From NCBI RefSeq assembly GCF_019602855.1, contig NZ_CP080766.1, positions 434,001-498,000 of the forward strand: 64,000 nucleotides of DNA, given 5' to 3'. The position numbers and the translations under genes were made by a program. The notes under the pieces are model-generated. The model made no database searches, was not told where the DNA came from, and saw only the letters and a program-made list of their open reading frames with translations. This DNA is from Cupriavidus pinatubonensis. Lineage in GTDB: Bacteria; Pseudomonadota; Gammaproteobacteria; Burkholderiales; Burkholderiaceae. Positions 16,570 through 25,267 of the stretch are shown one piece after another; within the stretch, counting starts at the first letter, position 1; each line of letters opens with the position of its first letter.

Positions 16570-17759
16570 GCGCCGCGCATCGCGCCTGGCCTGCTGACAC
16601 AGTCCGGCCCCAGATCCGTGAGCGCCGGGCAGCCGAGCAGGCCCAGCGTGCGATCGATCTCGGCACGCAGGATTGCCAGCGCGTGCGCAACCCCGGTCCT
16701 GCCGCCAGCCGCAAGGCCATACAGCGTCGCACGGCCCGACATTGCCGCATCGGCCCCGAGCGCGCGCGCCTTGACGAAATCGCCGCCGCGCCGCAGGCCG
16801 CTGTCGACGATCAGCGTCATGTCCGGGCCGACCGCCGCGCGGATCTCAGGAAGCACCTCGATCGGCGCCACGCAGCTGTCGAGTTGCCGCCCGCCGTGGT
16901 TGGTGATGACCAGCGCGTCGACACCAAGCGCGCGGGCGCGCAACGCATCGTCAGGCCGCACGATGCCCTTGAGGATGAGCTTGCGCGGCCACAAATCGCG
17001 CAGCCACTGCACGTCCTGCCAGTTCAGCGAGGGATCCATCTGCCGGGACAGGAAGGTGGCCGCATTGCGCGCATCGTCCTGGCCCGGTGGAAGGATGTCG
17101 CCGAGATTGCGGAAGTGCGGCATGCCGTGCGGCACCAGCACGTCCCACCACCACTTTGGCCGCAGGGCAACGTTGATCAGGTTGGCAACATCCAGCTTCA
17201 TCGGGGCGCGATAGTTGCGCCGGTCCCACTCGCGGTTGCCAAGCACCGGCACGTCCGTCGTCACGACGATGGCTTCCGAGCCCGCCGCCTCGGCACGCCT
17301 GACGATCCCGGCGAGATTCTCGCGGTCCTTGAACGGATAGATCTGCATCCAGTGCCGTACGCCCGTTTCGGCAACGCGTTCGAGCGCAACCGTCGACACC
17401 ATGCTCTGGCACATCGGGATGCCCGCATCACGCGCGGCATGCGCGAGCGCCAGGTCACCCTCGTGTGTGAGCAGTCCGTTGAAGCCGGTTGGCGCAATCA
17501 CCGCCGGCATTTCAATGCGCTGGCCAAACAGCGTGCAGCCGGGATCGCGCACCGAGACGTCAACCAGCGTGCGCGGCGTGAAGGCGATGGCGTCATAACT
17601 GGCGCGGTTGCGGTGCAGCGTCAGTTCATCGTCCGCCCCGCCCTCCAGGTATTCCAGGCAAAAGTTGGGCAGCCGCGCTGACGCCATCGCGCGCAGTTCG
17701 GCAATGTTCTGGGCACGCCGCACGTCGCGGCCGCGATAGAGTCTGCGTTTCAGTGTCAT
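16566..17759 (-). CDS. FMN-dependent alpha-hydroxy acid dehydrogenase (LldD-like)
   Basis: A TIM-barrel flavoenzyme of about 397 residues, related to L-lactate dehydrogenase, glycolate oxidase and mandelate dehydrogenase. It oxidises a 2-hydroxy acid to a 2-oxo acid. Family marks are FCLEYLEGGADDE near the N-terminus, the FMN segment with PTGFNGLLTHEGD, the active-site His in VITNHGGRQLD followed by the catalytic Arg, and the phosphate-binding MIVDSGLRRGGD and GADAAMSGRATLYG segments. The start is uncertain: ATG 17759 is preferred, GTG 17786 is possible, and neither has a good ribosome site. It stands between araC2 and the LuxR regulator. The substrate is unassigned. Confidence 0.9.
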   Translation of the reverse strand: MTLKRRLYRGRDVRRAQNIAELRAMASARLPNFCLEYLEGGADDELTLHRNRASYDAIAFTPRTLVDVSVRDPGCTLFGQRIEMPAVIAPTGFNGLLTHEGDLALAHAARDAGIPMCQSMVSTVALERVAETGVRHWMQIYPFKDRENLAGIVRRAEAAGSEAIVVTTDVPVLGNREWDRRNYRAPMKLDVANLINVALRPKWWWDVLVPHGMPHFRNLGDILPPGQDDARNAATFLSRQMDPSLNWQDVQWLRDLWPRKLILKGIVRPDDALRARALGVDALVITNHGGRQLDSCVAPIEVLPEIRAAVGPDMTLIVDSGLRRGGDFVKARALGADAAMSGRATLYGLAAGGRTGVAHALAILRAEIDRTLGLLGCPALTDLGPDCVSRPGAMRGA

Positions 17760-17827
17760 GGGCACGAGTCGGTCCGGTTGGCGCACCGTGGTTGGGGCCT
17801 TCCGATTATCCGAAGCGCGCCGCCTCC

Positions 17828-17856
17828 TTCGCCCCCTGCGTGAAGGAGGGGGCGAA
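17828..17856. terminator. GC-rich hairpin between oxidase and LuxR genes
   Basis: A perfect 10-bp stem, TTCGCCCCCT (17828-17837) with AGGGGGCGAA (17847-17856) and a 9-nt loop. It lies just past the 3' end of the minus-strand luxR gene. A related CGCCCCCT/AGGGGGCG hairpin lies at the other end of that gene (20755-20779). Confidence 0.5.
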
Positions 17857-17889
17857 ACTACCCGAAAGAGCGGGCACGAATGGACGGGA

Positions 17890-20589
17890 CTACTCGAGAC
17901 CTTCCAGCAGCCCCAGCAGCTGCGCGCGCCGTACGGCGTGCTTGCGCGTGCCGGCGCTGAGCTTGCCGAACAGGTTCTTCACATGCCACTTGGCCGTGAC
18001 CTCGCCCACGCCGATGGCCTGCGCGATCTCCTTGTTGGAGAGATTGCGCGCCAGCAGTTCCAGGACTTCACGTTCCTTGGGCGTCAGCACCGTGCTGGCC
18101 ACGGCGCGCGGCTCCGTCACCGCACGTTCGGCGCGGCGCGGCGTGCGCGCGACCGGCAGCGGCTGGCCGGCGCCCGGCTCCGTGGTCTCTTCCTCCACCA
18201 GGCGTCTGGCCCAGTCGGCCAGTGCCGGATGCGCGTCAGCAAAGGTGCGGGCCAGGCCATAGGTCTGCGCAAGATTCATGGCTTCCAGCATGAGCGTGCG
18301 GCTGTCCTCGCCCGCGCGATGACGCACGAACGCTTCCAGCGCCATGATCTCGATGCGCTTGCGCCCGAGCTTCATGGCCTCCGCCGCAGGCGCCGCGCGG
18401 CGCAGCGCATCGAGCGCAGACGACCAGTCCTGGGCCGCGATTGCCGCATTGGCGTGTGCCACGGCCTGCATCAGCACCACGTCGCGGCGCCACAGCGGGC
18501 CGTGGTCCGCCTCTGCCCCGGCAACGAGCTCATCAAGACGGACGATCAGGGCCCGGCACGTCTCGGCGCGGAAGCGTCCGGCGTGCATGCGCACCTGGTC
18601 CGCCAGGCTCGCCATGCAAAGCCGCGGCGTCCGGCGCGCAACGCCGACCGCATACAACGCTTCGAGCAGGTCCAGTGCGCGGTGCTCGACGCCCTGCAGG
18701 GCCGCCACGCGCGCCGCAGTCAGGTATGCCAGCAACGACGTCTCGGCCGTGCCCGACCGCTCCAGCACGTCGAGCCGGTTGGCGAGCAGCGCAGCGGCTT
18801 CGTCGACGCGTCCGTTCTCGTAGACCGCCGCAGCCAGCAGCGACGCGAGCATGCAGGAAAGCGGATGGCGGCGGCCGAGATCAGCTTCCGCGCTTGCCAG
18901 CGTAGGCCTCAGGATCGCTTCGCTCAGCATCATCTGCCCTTCCCGCAGGTAGCTGAGCCCGGTCACGAACTCGCCCCAGCGCGCCGCGTAGCGATGTCCT
19001 TCGCCCAGGTCGCCGCGTGGCGCGAGCTGCAGATGGCGCCGCGCATTGCCGGTCTGACCATGCAGGATCGCGGCCATTGCCATGCGGTTGGCATGCATCT
19101 GCGCGAGGCGTGGGTCGTGCGTGGCGGGCTGCTGCTGCCATGGCTCGAGCAGCGCCAGGCAACGGTCCGGCTGGTCCGCGTAGTAGGCCGCGATACTCAG
19201 GATCAGCGCGCATTCGTAGCGCAGCACAGTATCGTCGCCTGCCCCTTCGAGCATACGCGCGACCAGCGCCTCGGCCTCCGCATGGCGCTCGCCCAGCGCG
19301 AGCACCCACGCAGCGGCCAGGCGCAGGCCCGGGTAGCGGTCCAGTTCCGCGTCAGGCAGGCGTTCCAGCCATTCGAGCACGGTACCCAGCCGCCCCTGCA
19401 TCACGGCGTCGTATAGCGAGCGCCCTGCCAGCTCGTAGGCCAGTGCATGCTGGCCCGCCGCGTGCGCGTGACGCGCGGCTTCCTCGGTGATCCCGCGCTC
19501 GGCAAGCCAGTGCAGCGCTCGCGCATGCAGTTCGGCCTGCTCATTGCGGGGCACCTCGGCCAGGCGAGCCTGCAGCGCGCCGCGCGCGAGCGCGTGGAGC
19601 CGGCACCAGTCGCTGCCGTCGCTGGAAACGAAGATCGGTGTTTCGCGGATCAGCCGCGCTAGATGTCCCGGCGCCTGCTCGTCGCCAGTCAGCGCGCGGC
19701 ACAGGTCCGGATGGACGTGGTCGACGACGGCAATGCGCGTCAGGAACGCGACGTCGTCGGGCGTGAGCTTGGCAATCAGGCCACCCACCAGGTGCTCGCC
19801 CTCATCGGCCGGGCGGGCCGCCATGGTATCCACGACGCTGCGCGGATCGGCGCCCCGCTCCATGGCCGCCAGCACGAGTTGCAGGCCCAGCGGCCATCCG
19901 TCGGTCAACTCGTGCAGGCGCGCACAACGGTCGGCATCGACGCGGTCGCCGAAGCGGTTGCGCACCAGGGTCAGGGTCTCATCGAAGCGGAAACGCAGCG
20001 CTTGCGCGCCAATGCCGGCGCATTGGCCATACGCCGTGAGTTCGGCGACGGCGGTGTCGAACCCGCCGCGTGCCGCGACCACGATGCGCAGATTGGGCGG
20101 CGCGTTGTGCAGCAGGTAGAGCAATGCCGCAACGCCGTCCTGCGAGAGACGTTCGGCTTCGTCGACGATCAGCACGAGATCCAGCGAGGTCTGGGCCACC
20201 TCGGCAAGCCAGGCCGTGAGCCCTTCTGTGCTGCCGGGCGCCGCGGCCGCGCCTTCGAGCAGCGTGCGACCAAAGCCGGGCCGCGCGCCGCCGGCGCGGA
20301 CAGCAAGCACCAGGCATTGCAGGAAATGCAGCGGATCGTCGTGCGTGTCAGCGGAAATCCAGGCCACGGCCGCACCGTGCGCCAGGTACTCGCGGCGCCA
20401 TTGCGCCAGCAGCAGCGTCTTGCCGAAACCCGGCGGCGCCTGCACGACAATCGCGGGCCGGTCGCGCAGCGCCTCGCTGTCAAGGCTCAGGCGCGCGCGC
20501 GCAAGCAGGTGCCGCGGTGCACGCGGCGGCATGGTCTTGAGCGCAAGCTCGGAAAACGCGGCACCGGCGCCACGGTTCACGGAGGTCAT
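17890..20589 (-). CDS. MalT-like ATP-dependent LuxR-family regulator
   Basis: A large STAND-type activator of about 899 residues. An N-terminal P-loop ATPase has Walker A APPGFGKT (about residues 51-58) and a Walker B LVLIVDEAERL near 135. A long middle section of helical repeats resembles the TPR-like sensor of MalT, and the LuxR helix-turn-helix is at the C-terminus (LTPKEREVLELLARNLSNKEIAQAIGVG, then VTAKWHVKNLF). Such proteins activate transcription after binding a small inducer and ATP. The start is unclear: the frame runs on to GTG 20733 and ATG 20724, but a TATAAT box lies there, so ATG 20589 is preferred. Its targets are probably adjacent genes such as the oxidase or the UspA-hemerythrin gene. 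Confidence 0.88.
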   Translation of the reverse strand: MTSVNRGAGAAFSELALKTMPPRAPRHLLARARLSLDSEALRDRPAIVVQAPPGFGKTLLLAQWRREYLAHGAAVAWISADTHDDPLHFLQCLVLAVRAGGARPGFGRTLLEGAAAAPGSTEGLTAWLAEVAQTSLDLVLIVDEAERLSQDGVAALLYLLHNAPPNLRIVVAARGGFDTAVAELTAYGQCAGIGAQALRFRFDETLTLVRNRFGDRVDADRCARLHELTDGWPLGLQLVLAAMERGADPRSVVDTMAARPADEGEHLVGGLIAKLTPDDVAFLTRIAVVDHVHPDLCRALTGDEQAPGHLARLIRETPIFVSSDGSDWCRLHALARGALQARLAEVPRNEQAELHARALHWLAERGITEEAARHAHAAGQHALAYELAGRSLYDAVMQGRLGTVLEWLERLPDAELDRYPGLRLAAAWVLALGERHAEAEALVARMLEGAGDDTVLRYECALILSIAAYYADQPDRCLALLEPWQQQPATHDPRLAQMHANRMAMAAILHGQTGNARRHLQLAPRGDLGEGHRYAARWGEFVTGLSYLREGQMMLSEAILRPTLASAEADLGRRHPLSCMLASLLAAAVYENGRVDEAAALLANRLDVLERSGTAETSLLAYLTAARVAALQGVEHRALDLLEALYAVGVARRTPRLCMASLADQVRMHAGRFRAETCRALIVRLDELVAGAEADHGPLWRRDVVLMQAVAHANAAIAAQDWSSALDALRRAAPAAEAMKLGRKRIEIMALEAFVRHRAGEDSRTLMLEAMNLAQTYGLARTFADAHPALADWARRLVEEETTEPGAGQPLPVARTPRRAERAVTEPRAVASTVLTPKEREVLELLARNLSNKEIAQAIGVGEVTAKWHVKNLFGKLSAGTRKHAVRRAQLLGLLEGLE

Positions 20590-20717
20590 CTGGCAGGTAC
20601 TGGTTGGCTGGGGTGCGACGCTCGCCGGGGCCTGCGTGCCGGGCTGCGCGCGCGGCAATGCAGCGTCCGTGGCTTCGCGCTGCCGTTGGGGGCGGCGTGC
20701 CTGGCTCGGAATCTGGT

Positions 20718-20752
20718 GTCTCATTATAGGCACACGGCGCGCTTGGCGGGCA
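20718..20752 (-). promoter_or_regulatory. Possible promoter of the MalT-like gene
   Basis: On the minus strand a perfect TATAAT (plus coordinates about 20722-20727) follows TTGCCC with a 19-bp gap. It coincides with the upstream ATG/GTG codons of the longest reading frame, arguing that transcription starts inside that extension and that translation starts further in. The spacing is longer than ideal. Confidence 0.4.
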
Positions 20753-20754
20753 AT

Positions 20755-20779
20755 CGCCCCCTCCTCCGCGGAGGGGGCG
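20755..20779. repeat. Inverted repeat upstream of the MalT-like gene
   Basis: A perfect 10-bp stem, CGCCCCCTCC (20755-20764) with GGAGGGGGCG (20770-20779) and a 5-nt loop. It could be an operator or a terminator in the divergent region before the UspA-hemerythrin gene. Confidence 0.5.
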
Positions 20780-20837
20780 TATCGGGCGTGCCGGGGCTAG
20801 CATCCGTCCAGCTCGAAACGGAACCTGGGGGCATTCG

Positions 20838-20900
20838 ATGCAGTACATGGACGTGTGCGCGCTGAAGCAGGGACGTAAGCGGGTCGGGGTGCCGGCATGA
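20838..20900 (+). CDS. Possible 20-residue leader peptide before the UspA-hemerythrin gene
   Basis: ATG 20838 opens a 20-codon frame (MQYMDVCALKQGRKRVGVPA) whose stop overlaps the next start as ATGA (20897-20900). A G-rich stretch lies 8 bases upstream. The exact overlap suggests translational coupling of the downstream gene. There is no other evidence that it is made. Confidence 0.3.
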   Translation: MQYMDVCALKQGRKRVGVPA

Positions 20901-21928
20901 GCCGTCCTTGTCGCGATGCCGACGCCATCACGTGCCACCACCTGCTGGTGCCGCTCGACGAAGCGGACGCCTGCATGGCCACGGTCATCGGCGCCATCGA
21001 GCTGGCACGCATCGCCGCGGCACGGATCACGTTCGTCCATGTGCCGCCGCAGTCCGCAGTGCCGCGCGCCTCTATGGTTCGCGGCCGCGAACTGCTCGCC
21101 AAGGCCGAGTCAGTGGCGCGGGCACAAGGGGTCCCATGCGCGTCGGCTGGCCTGCTCGATGGCGACGCGCAAGCCGCCATCCCCGCAACCGCGCGAGAGG
21201 TTGGCTGTGACCTGGTCTTCATCGGCCCTCGTGGGCAAGAAGCGATGACAAGATCGCTCGTGCAGGCGGTGCTCGCGGCCGGTCTTCCGGTATTCGCCAT
21301 GCCGGATCATGCTCCGGCAATGCCAGAGTCCGCCATCCGCGCGATCCGCGACGAGCACCGCGCTCTTAGTGCCGTACTGCGCGCCTGGCTGGACATGCTC
21401 ACGGCTGCGAACGACCGCGACGCCGGTGCGGATGTGGTCGTGATGCGCGACATGATCCGGTTTATCGAGACCTTCCCGCTCGCTCGCCACCATCCGCGCA
21501 AGCAGGCCTGCCTCTACGACAGGTTGCGCCGGCGCACGGCCCGGGCCGACGCCGAGCTGGACGAACTGGAACGCCAGCATGAACGCGATGCGCAATGGGC
21601 CGGCGCGCTCACCGAGGCCATTGAGCGGTTTGCAACAGGTGGCCCGCTTGCCGAGCTGCTGGGCAAGGTCGATCACTACACGCAGTTTGTCTGGGCGCGC
21701 ATGGGACGCGAGGAAGGCGTCATCCTGCCGGCGGCGCAGCGCTACCTGACTGAAGCGGACTGGGACAAGGTCAACGCCGCGTACGGCTCAGCGAATCGCT
21801 GCAACGTGCCCGACGATGAGGATCGCGCGTTCGGCCCACTGCTTGCGTACCTTGCCGACTTTCCGGATGCCGACTGCGTAGCGCGCATCTGCGCGCAGGC
21901 AGAAGACGTATCGATGCGACACAGCTAA
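20897..21928 (+). CDS. Universal stress protein-hemerythrin fusion
   Basis: A 343-residue two-domain protein. Residues 1-140 form a UspA alpha/beta domain (HHLLVPLDEADACMATV at the start, later DLVFIGPRG). Residues 145-310 form a hemerythrin HHE-type helical bundle, beginning AIRDEHRALSAVL with RHHPRKQACLYDRL, LERQHERD and MGREEGVILPAA. These residues can supply the His and Glu ligands of a di-iron centre that binds oxygen or senses redox or nitric oxide. The Usp domain looks shortened at its C-terminal nucleotide-binding loop. It is divergent from the MalT-like regulator. A stress or oxygen-linked role is inferred from the domains. Confidence 0.85.
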   Translation: MSRPCRDADAITCHHLLVPLDEADACMATVIGAIELARIAAARITFVHVPPQSAVPRASMVRGRELLAKAESVARAQGVPCASAGLLDGDAQAAIPATAREVGCDLVFIGPRGQEAMTRSLVQAVLAAGLPVFAMPDHAPAMPESAIRAIRDEHRALSAVLRAWLDMLTAANDRDAGADVVVMRDMIRFIETFPLARHHPRKQACLYDRLRRRTARADAELDELERQHERDAQWAGALTEAIERFATGGPLAELLGKVDHYTQFVWARMGREEGVILPAAQRYLTEADWDKVNAAYGSANRCNVPDDEDRAFGPLLAYLADFPDADCVARICAQAEDVSMRHS

Positions 21929-22018
21929 GCGCAGCCACGCGCATCGCGTCGTGGCCTTTGAATCAAAGACCGTCAAACGGGCGCCAATGAATGCGCCATT
22001 CACCATCAGGAGGAGACC

Positions 22019-23074
22019 ATGCAATTTCTCGACGATTCGCTGCACCCGGAGAACCAGGACAAAGTGGTGATCACCGTAGCCCCGTATGGCCCTGAGTGGA
22101 TGCCGCAGGACTTCCCGGAAGACATTCCGGTGACCATGGAAGAACAGGTGCAGAAAGCCGTGGATTGCTACAACGCGGGCGCCACCGTGCTGCACCTGCA
22201 TGTTCGCGAACTCGACGGCAAGGGTTCCAAGCGCCTGTCCAAGTTCAATGAGCTGATCGCCGGCGTGCGCGCTGCCGTTCCGGACATGATCATCCAGGTC
22301 GGCGGCTCGATCTCGTTCGCGCCGGAAGACGAAGGCGAAGCCGCCAAGTGGCTGTCGGATGACACCCGCCATATGCTGGCCGAACTCACGCCGAAGCCAG
22401 ACCAGGTGACGGTGGCGATCAACACCACCCAGATGAACATCATGGAGCTGCTCTATCCCGAGTACCTGAAGGGTACCTCGCTGGAGCAGCCCGCCTACCA
22501 GGCCGCCTACCGCGAAATGACCGTGCCAGCCGGCCCGGGCTGGGTCGAAGAGCACCTGCGCCGCCTGAGCAACGCCGGCATCCAGCCGCATTTCCAGCTC
22601 ACCGGCATCCATGCAATGGAGACGCTGGAACGCCTGGTGCGCGCCGGCCACTACAAAGGCCCGCTGAACCTGACGTGGATCGGCATCGGCGGCGGCTTCG
22701 ACGGCCCCAACCCGTTCAACTTCTTCAACTTCGTGCATCGCGCGCCGGACGGTTGCACGCTGACCGCCGAATCGCTGCTGAAGAACGTGCTGCCGTTCAA
22801 CATGATGGCGATGGCCATGGGCCTGCACCCGCGCTGCGGCATCGAGGACACCATCATCGACCAGCATGGCAACCGCATGACTTCGGTGCAGCAGATCGAA
22901 CAATGCGTGCGCGTGGCGAATGAACTGGGCCGCGAGATCGCCTCGGGCAAGGAAGCGCGCGAGATCTACCGCATCGGCACGTGGTACGACAGCGCCGAAG
23001 AAACGCTGGCCGCCCACGGCATGGCGCCCAACCGCCAGGCCGGCATCCGGAACCTGCCGCTGCGCGCTGCGTGA
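22019..23074 (+). CDS. BKACE family beta-keto acid cleavage enzyme (DUF849)
   Basis: A 351-residue zinc TIM-barrel enzyme of the beta-keto acid cleavage (3-keto-5-aminohexanoate cleavage) family, which condenses a beta-keto acid with acetyl-CoA and splits it to acetoacetate and a CoA ester. The metal-binding HLHVREL (H59 and H61), the loop NTTQMNI, the LTGIHAMETL segment and HPRCGIEDT with the Glu ligand are visible. A strong ribosome site, AGGAGGAGA, precedes ATG 22019. It leads a run with a Bug receptor and a quinone-reductase-like gene. This suggests uptake and breakdown of a beta-keto acid, though the substrate cannot be read. Confidence 0.92.
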   Translation: MQFLDDSLHPENQDKVVITVAPYGPEWMPQDFPEDIPVTMEEQVQKAVDCYNAGATVLHLHVRELDGKGSKRLSKFNELIAGVRAAVPDMIIQVGGSISFAPEDEGEAAKWLSDDTRHMLAELTPKPDQVTVAINTTQMNIMELLYPEYLKGTSLEQPAYQAAYREMTVPAGPGWVEEHLRRLSNAGIQPHFQLTGIHAMETLERLVRAGHYKGPLNLTWIGIGGGFDGPNPFNFFNFVHRAPDGCTLTAESLLKNVLPFNMMAMAMGLHPRCGIEDTIIDQHGNRMTSVQQIEQCVRVANELGREIASGKEAREIYRIGTWYDSAEETLAAHGMAPNRQAGIRNLPLRAA

Positions 23075-23151
23075 TGCGCCAGGCCGCCCGTACTGCAGCG
23101 ACCTGGCTGCGGCCAGGGCGGCCGCCTATCCAGTCCCTGACGGAGTCCGAC

Positions 23152-24129
23152 ATGTCCAATCACCCCGCCCTCTTCGCTTTCCGCAAGGCCGCCGCCGCAG
23201 TCATCCTGGCCGCCGCAATGCCTGCTGCCATGGCCTGGACCAGCAAACCGGTGCGCATGCTGGTGCCAGCGCCCGCCGGCGGCACCATGGACGTCATCGC
23301 GCGCGTGCTGGCCGAACAGCTCACAGTCGACCTGGGCCAGCCCGTGGTCGTCGACAACAAGCCAGGCGCCGGTGGCGGCATCGCCATCAATACCCTGCTG
23401 GCGGCGCCGGCTGACGGCCAGACCATCCTGGTCACCCTCACCAATGTCTTCACGGAAGTGCCCCAGGTAATGAAGGTTTCCTTCGATCCGGTGAAGGACG
23501 TGAAGCCCGTGGCCGCCGTCAGCAAGGTGACCATGGTGCTGGTCGGGTCGCCTGACCTGCCGGCCAAGGATCTGCCAGCCCTGATTCGCTACGTCAAGGC
23601 CAACCCCGGCAAGCTCAGCTTTGCGTCGCCCAGCGCCGGGACGGTGGGCCACTATGCCGGCATGATCATGAACCAGAAGGCGGGCATCGACCTGCAGCAC
23701 GTGCCATTTGCCGGCTCTCCGCCAGCCTTGACCCAGGTAATGGGCGGGCAGATCGCCGTGATGTATGACGGCATGGTGACCTCATTGCCGATGATCAAGG
23801 CCGGCAAGCTGCGGCCCTACGCGCTTGCGGCGAAGCAGCGTTCGCCACTGTTGCCGCAGGTTCCGACCTTTGCGGAACTAGGCTATCCGGATATCGACTT
23901 CAGCAACTGGGGCGGTGTCTTCGTCTCCGCCAGAGTGCCTGCCGACGTCAGCCAGAAAATCCAGGCCGCGGTCTACAAGGCGGCATCCAAACCCCATGTG
24001 CAGGAACGGTTCGCGGCGCTCGGCATGGAGCCGGTGCCGGTCCAGGGCCTGCCGGAACTCAGTCAGGCACTGCGCACGGAATACGAGCGCAATGCCGGCA
24101 TCGTCAAGACCTACCACATTCAGCCATGA
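23152..24129 (+). CDS. Bug/TctC-family periplasmic solute-binding protein (copy 2 of a close pair)
   Basis: A 325-residue secreted receptor. ATG 23152 follows GGAG, and the signal peptide ends at MAAMA-W near residue 28. It is nearly superimposable on the protein at 7526-8503, with the same mature N-terminus, VVVDNKPGAGGG loop, VMKVSFDP segment and FAELGYPDIDF region; most differences are conservative. The copy sits between the BKACE and quinone-reductase genes rather than under an AraC operator, so the paralogues appear to serve different regulatory units. No membrane permease gene is nearby. Confidence 0.92.
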   Translation: MSNHPALFAFRKAAAAVILAAAMPAAMAWTSKPVRMLVPAPAGGTMDVIARVLAEQLTVDLGQPVVVDNKPGAGGGIAINTLLAAPADGQTILVTLTNVFTEVPQVMKVSFDPVKDVKPVAAVSKVTMVLVGSPDLPAKDLPALIRYVKANPGKLSFASPSAGTVGHYAGMIMNQKAGIDLQHVPFAGSPPALTQVMGGQIAVMYDGMVTSLPMIKAGKLRPYALAAKQRSPLLPQVPTFAELGYPDIDFSNWGGVFVSARVPADVSQKIQAAVYKAASKPHVQERFAALGMEPVPVQGLPELSQALRTEYERNAGIVKTYHIQP

Positions 24130-24181
24130 GGTCCGCCCTTGCGGGCACCGGACCGGCATGAACTTTCTCCAGGAGACCTAA

Positions 24182-25153
24182 ATGGCAAAAGCAATCCGCT
24201 TCTACGAAACCGGCAGCGCCGACGTCCTCAAGCTCGAAACCGTCGAAGTCGGTGATCCCGGCCCGGGCCAGGCCCGTGTGCGACACACCTATATCGCGGT
24301 CAATTTCATCGACATCTACTTCCGCACCGGCCACTATCCGCTGCAACTGCCCAACGGGCTGGGCTCCGATGCGGTTGGCGTGGTCGAGGCCGTCGGCCCG
24401 GGCGTGACCGATATCCGTGTCGGTGACCGGGTCGGTTACCTGCTTGGGCCGCAGGGCGCATACTCGGATGTACGCGTGATGCCTGCGGAAGTCCTGATCC
24501 CGCTGCCCGATGGCGTGTCCGACCGCACGGCCTCGACGCTCATCATGAAAGGCATGACGGCGCAGTACCTGTTCCGCCAGGTGTACCCGCTCAAGGGTGG
24601 CGAGACCATCCTCTATCACGCCGCAGCGGGCGGCGTCGGACTGATCGCATGCCAGTGGGCACGCGCGCTTGGCGTGACCATGATCGGCACGGTCAGCTCC
24701 GACGAAAAAGCCGAGGTCGCCAGGGCCAATGGCTGCACGCACACCATCGTCACGTCGCGCGAGAACATCGTCGAACGCGTGATGGAGATCACCGACGGCA
24801 AGAAGGTGCCGGTCGTCTTCGACTCGATCGGCAAGTCGACGCTGGACGCATCGCTGTCCTGCCTGCAGGTACGTGGCACCCTCGTCAGCAACGGCACGAC
24901 TTCGGGTCCGGTGGAAATCGACAGCCGCACGCTGGCGGCCAAGGGGTCGCTGTGGGTCACGCGTCCGGCCATGGTGCACTACGCCACGCCGCGCTCGCAC
25001 ATGCTGGATATGGCGAAGGAAGTGTTCGACATGGTGCTGGCCGGCAAGATCACGAGCGAGCCCCGGCAGAGCTTCGCGCTGGCCGATGCCGCCGAGGCCC
25101 ATCGCGCGCTCGAATCGAGGAAGACCAGCGGCGCTACCGTGCTGGTGCCGTAA
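24182..25153 (+). CDS. Quinone oxidoreductase (QorA-like MDR)
   Basis: A 323-residue zinc-free NADPH:quinone reductase of the medium-chain superfamily. The N-terminal domain has RFYETGSADVLKLE and FIDIYFRTGHYP; the nucleotide motif is YHAAAGGVGLIACQWA near residues 142-157. AGKITSEPRQSFALADAAEAH near the end is the usual zeta-crystallin C-terminal block. A good ribosome site (CAGGAGA) precedes ATG 24182. It probably reduces quinones or enones in one electron-pair step. It is likely co-transcribed with the BKACE and Bug genes. Confidence 0.93.
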   Translation: MAKAIRFYETGSADVLKLETVEVGDPGPGQARVRHTYIAVNFIDIYFRTGHYPLQLPNGLGSDAVGVVEAVGPGVTDIRVGDRVGYLLGPQGAYSDVRVMPAEVLIPLPDGVSDRTASTLIMKGMTAQYLFRQVYPLKGGETILYHAAAGGVGLIACQWARALGVTMIGTVSSDEKAEVARANGCTHTIVTSRENIVERVMEITDGKKVPVVFDSIGKSTLDASLSCLQVRGTLVSNGTTSGPVEIDSRTLAAKGSLWVTRPAMVHYATPRSHMLDMAKEVFDMVLAGKITSEPRQSFALADAAEAHRALESRKTSGATVLVP

Positions 25154-25267
25154 CCGTTGCGGGCTGGCGCGGGCACCGCCGCCAGTGCGCCAGCCGCATC
25201 ACGATCAACGGGGCGACGTGTTTATGGCACGATCGCCCCAAAGCCATTGCTGGATATCGGAGAAATC

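Noticed and set aside
15987..17681. 564-residue plus-strand frame
   Set aside because: Overlaps araC2 and the FMN oxidase, whose motifs are unambiguous in their own frames.
17758..19416. 552-residue plus-strand frame
   Set aside because: Antisense to the MalT-like regulator; composition is Arg/Gln/His-rich and no signature is present.
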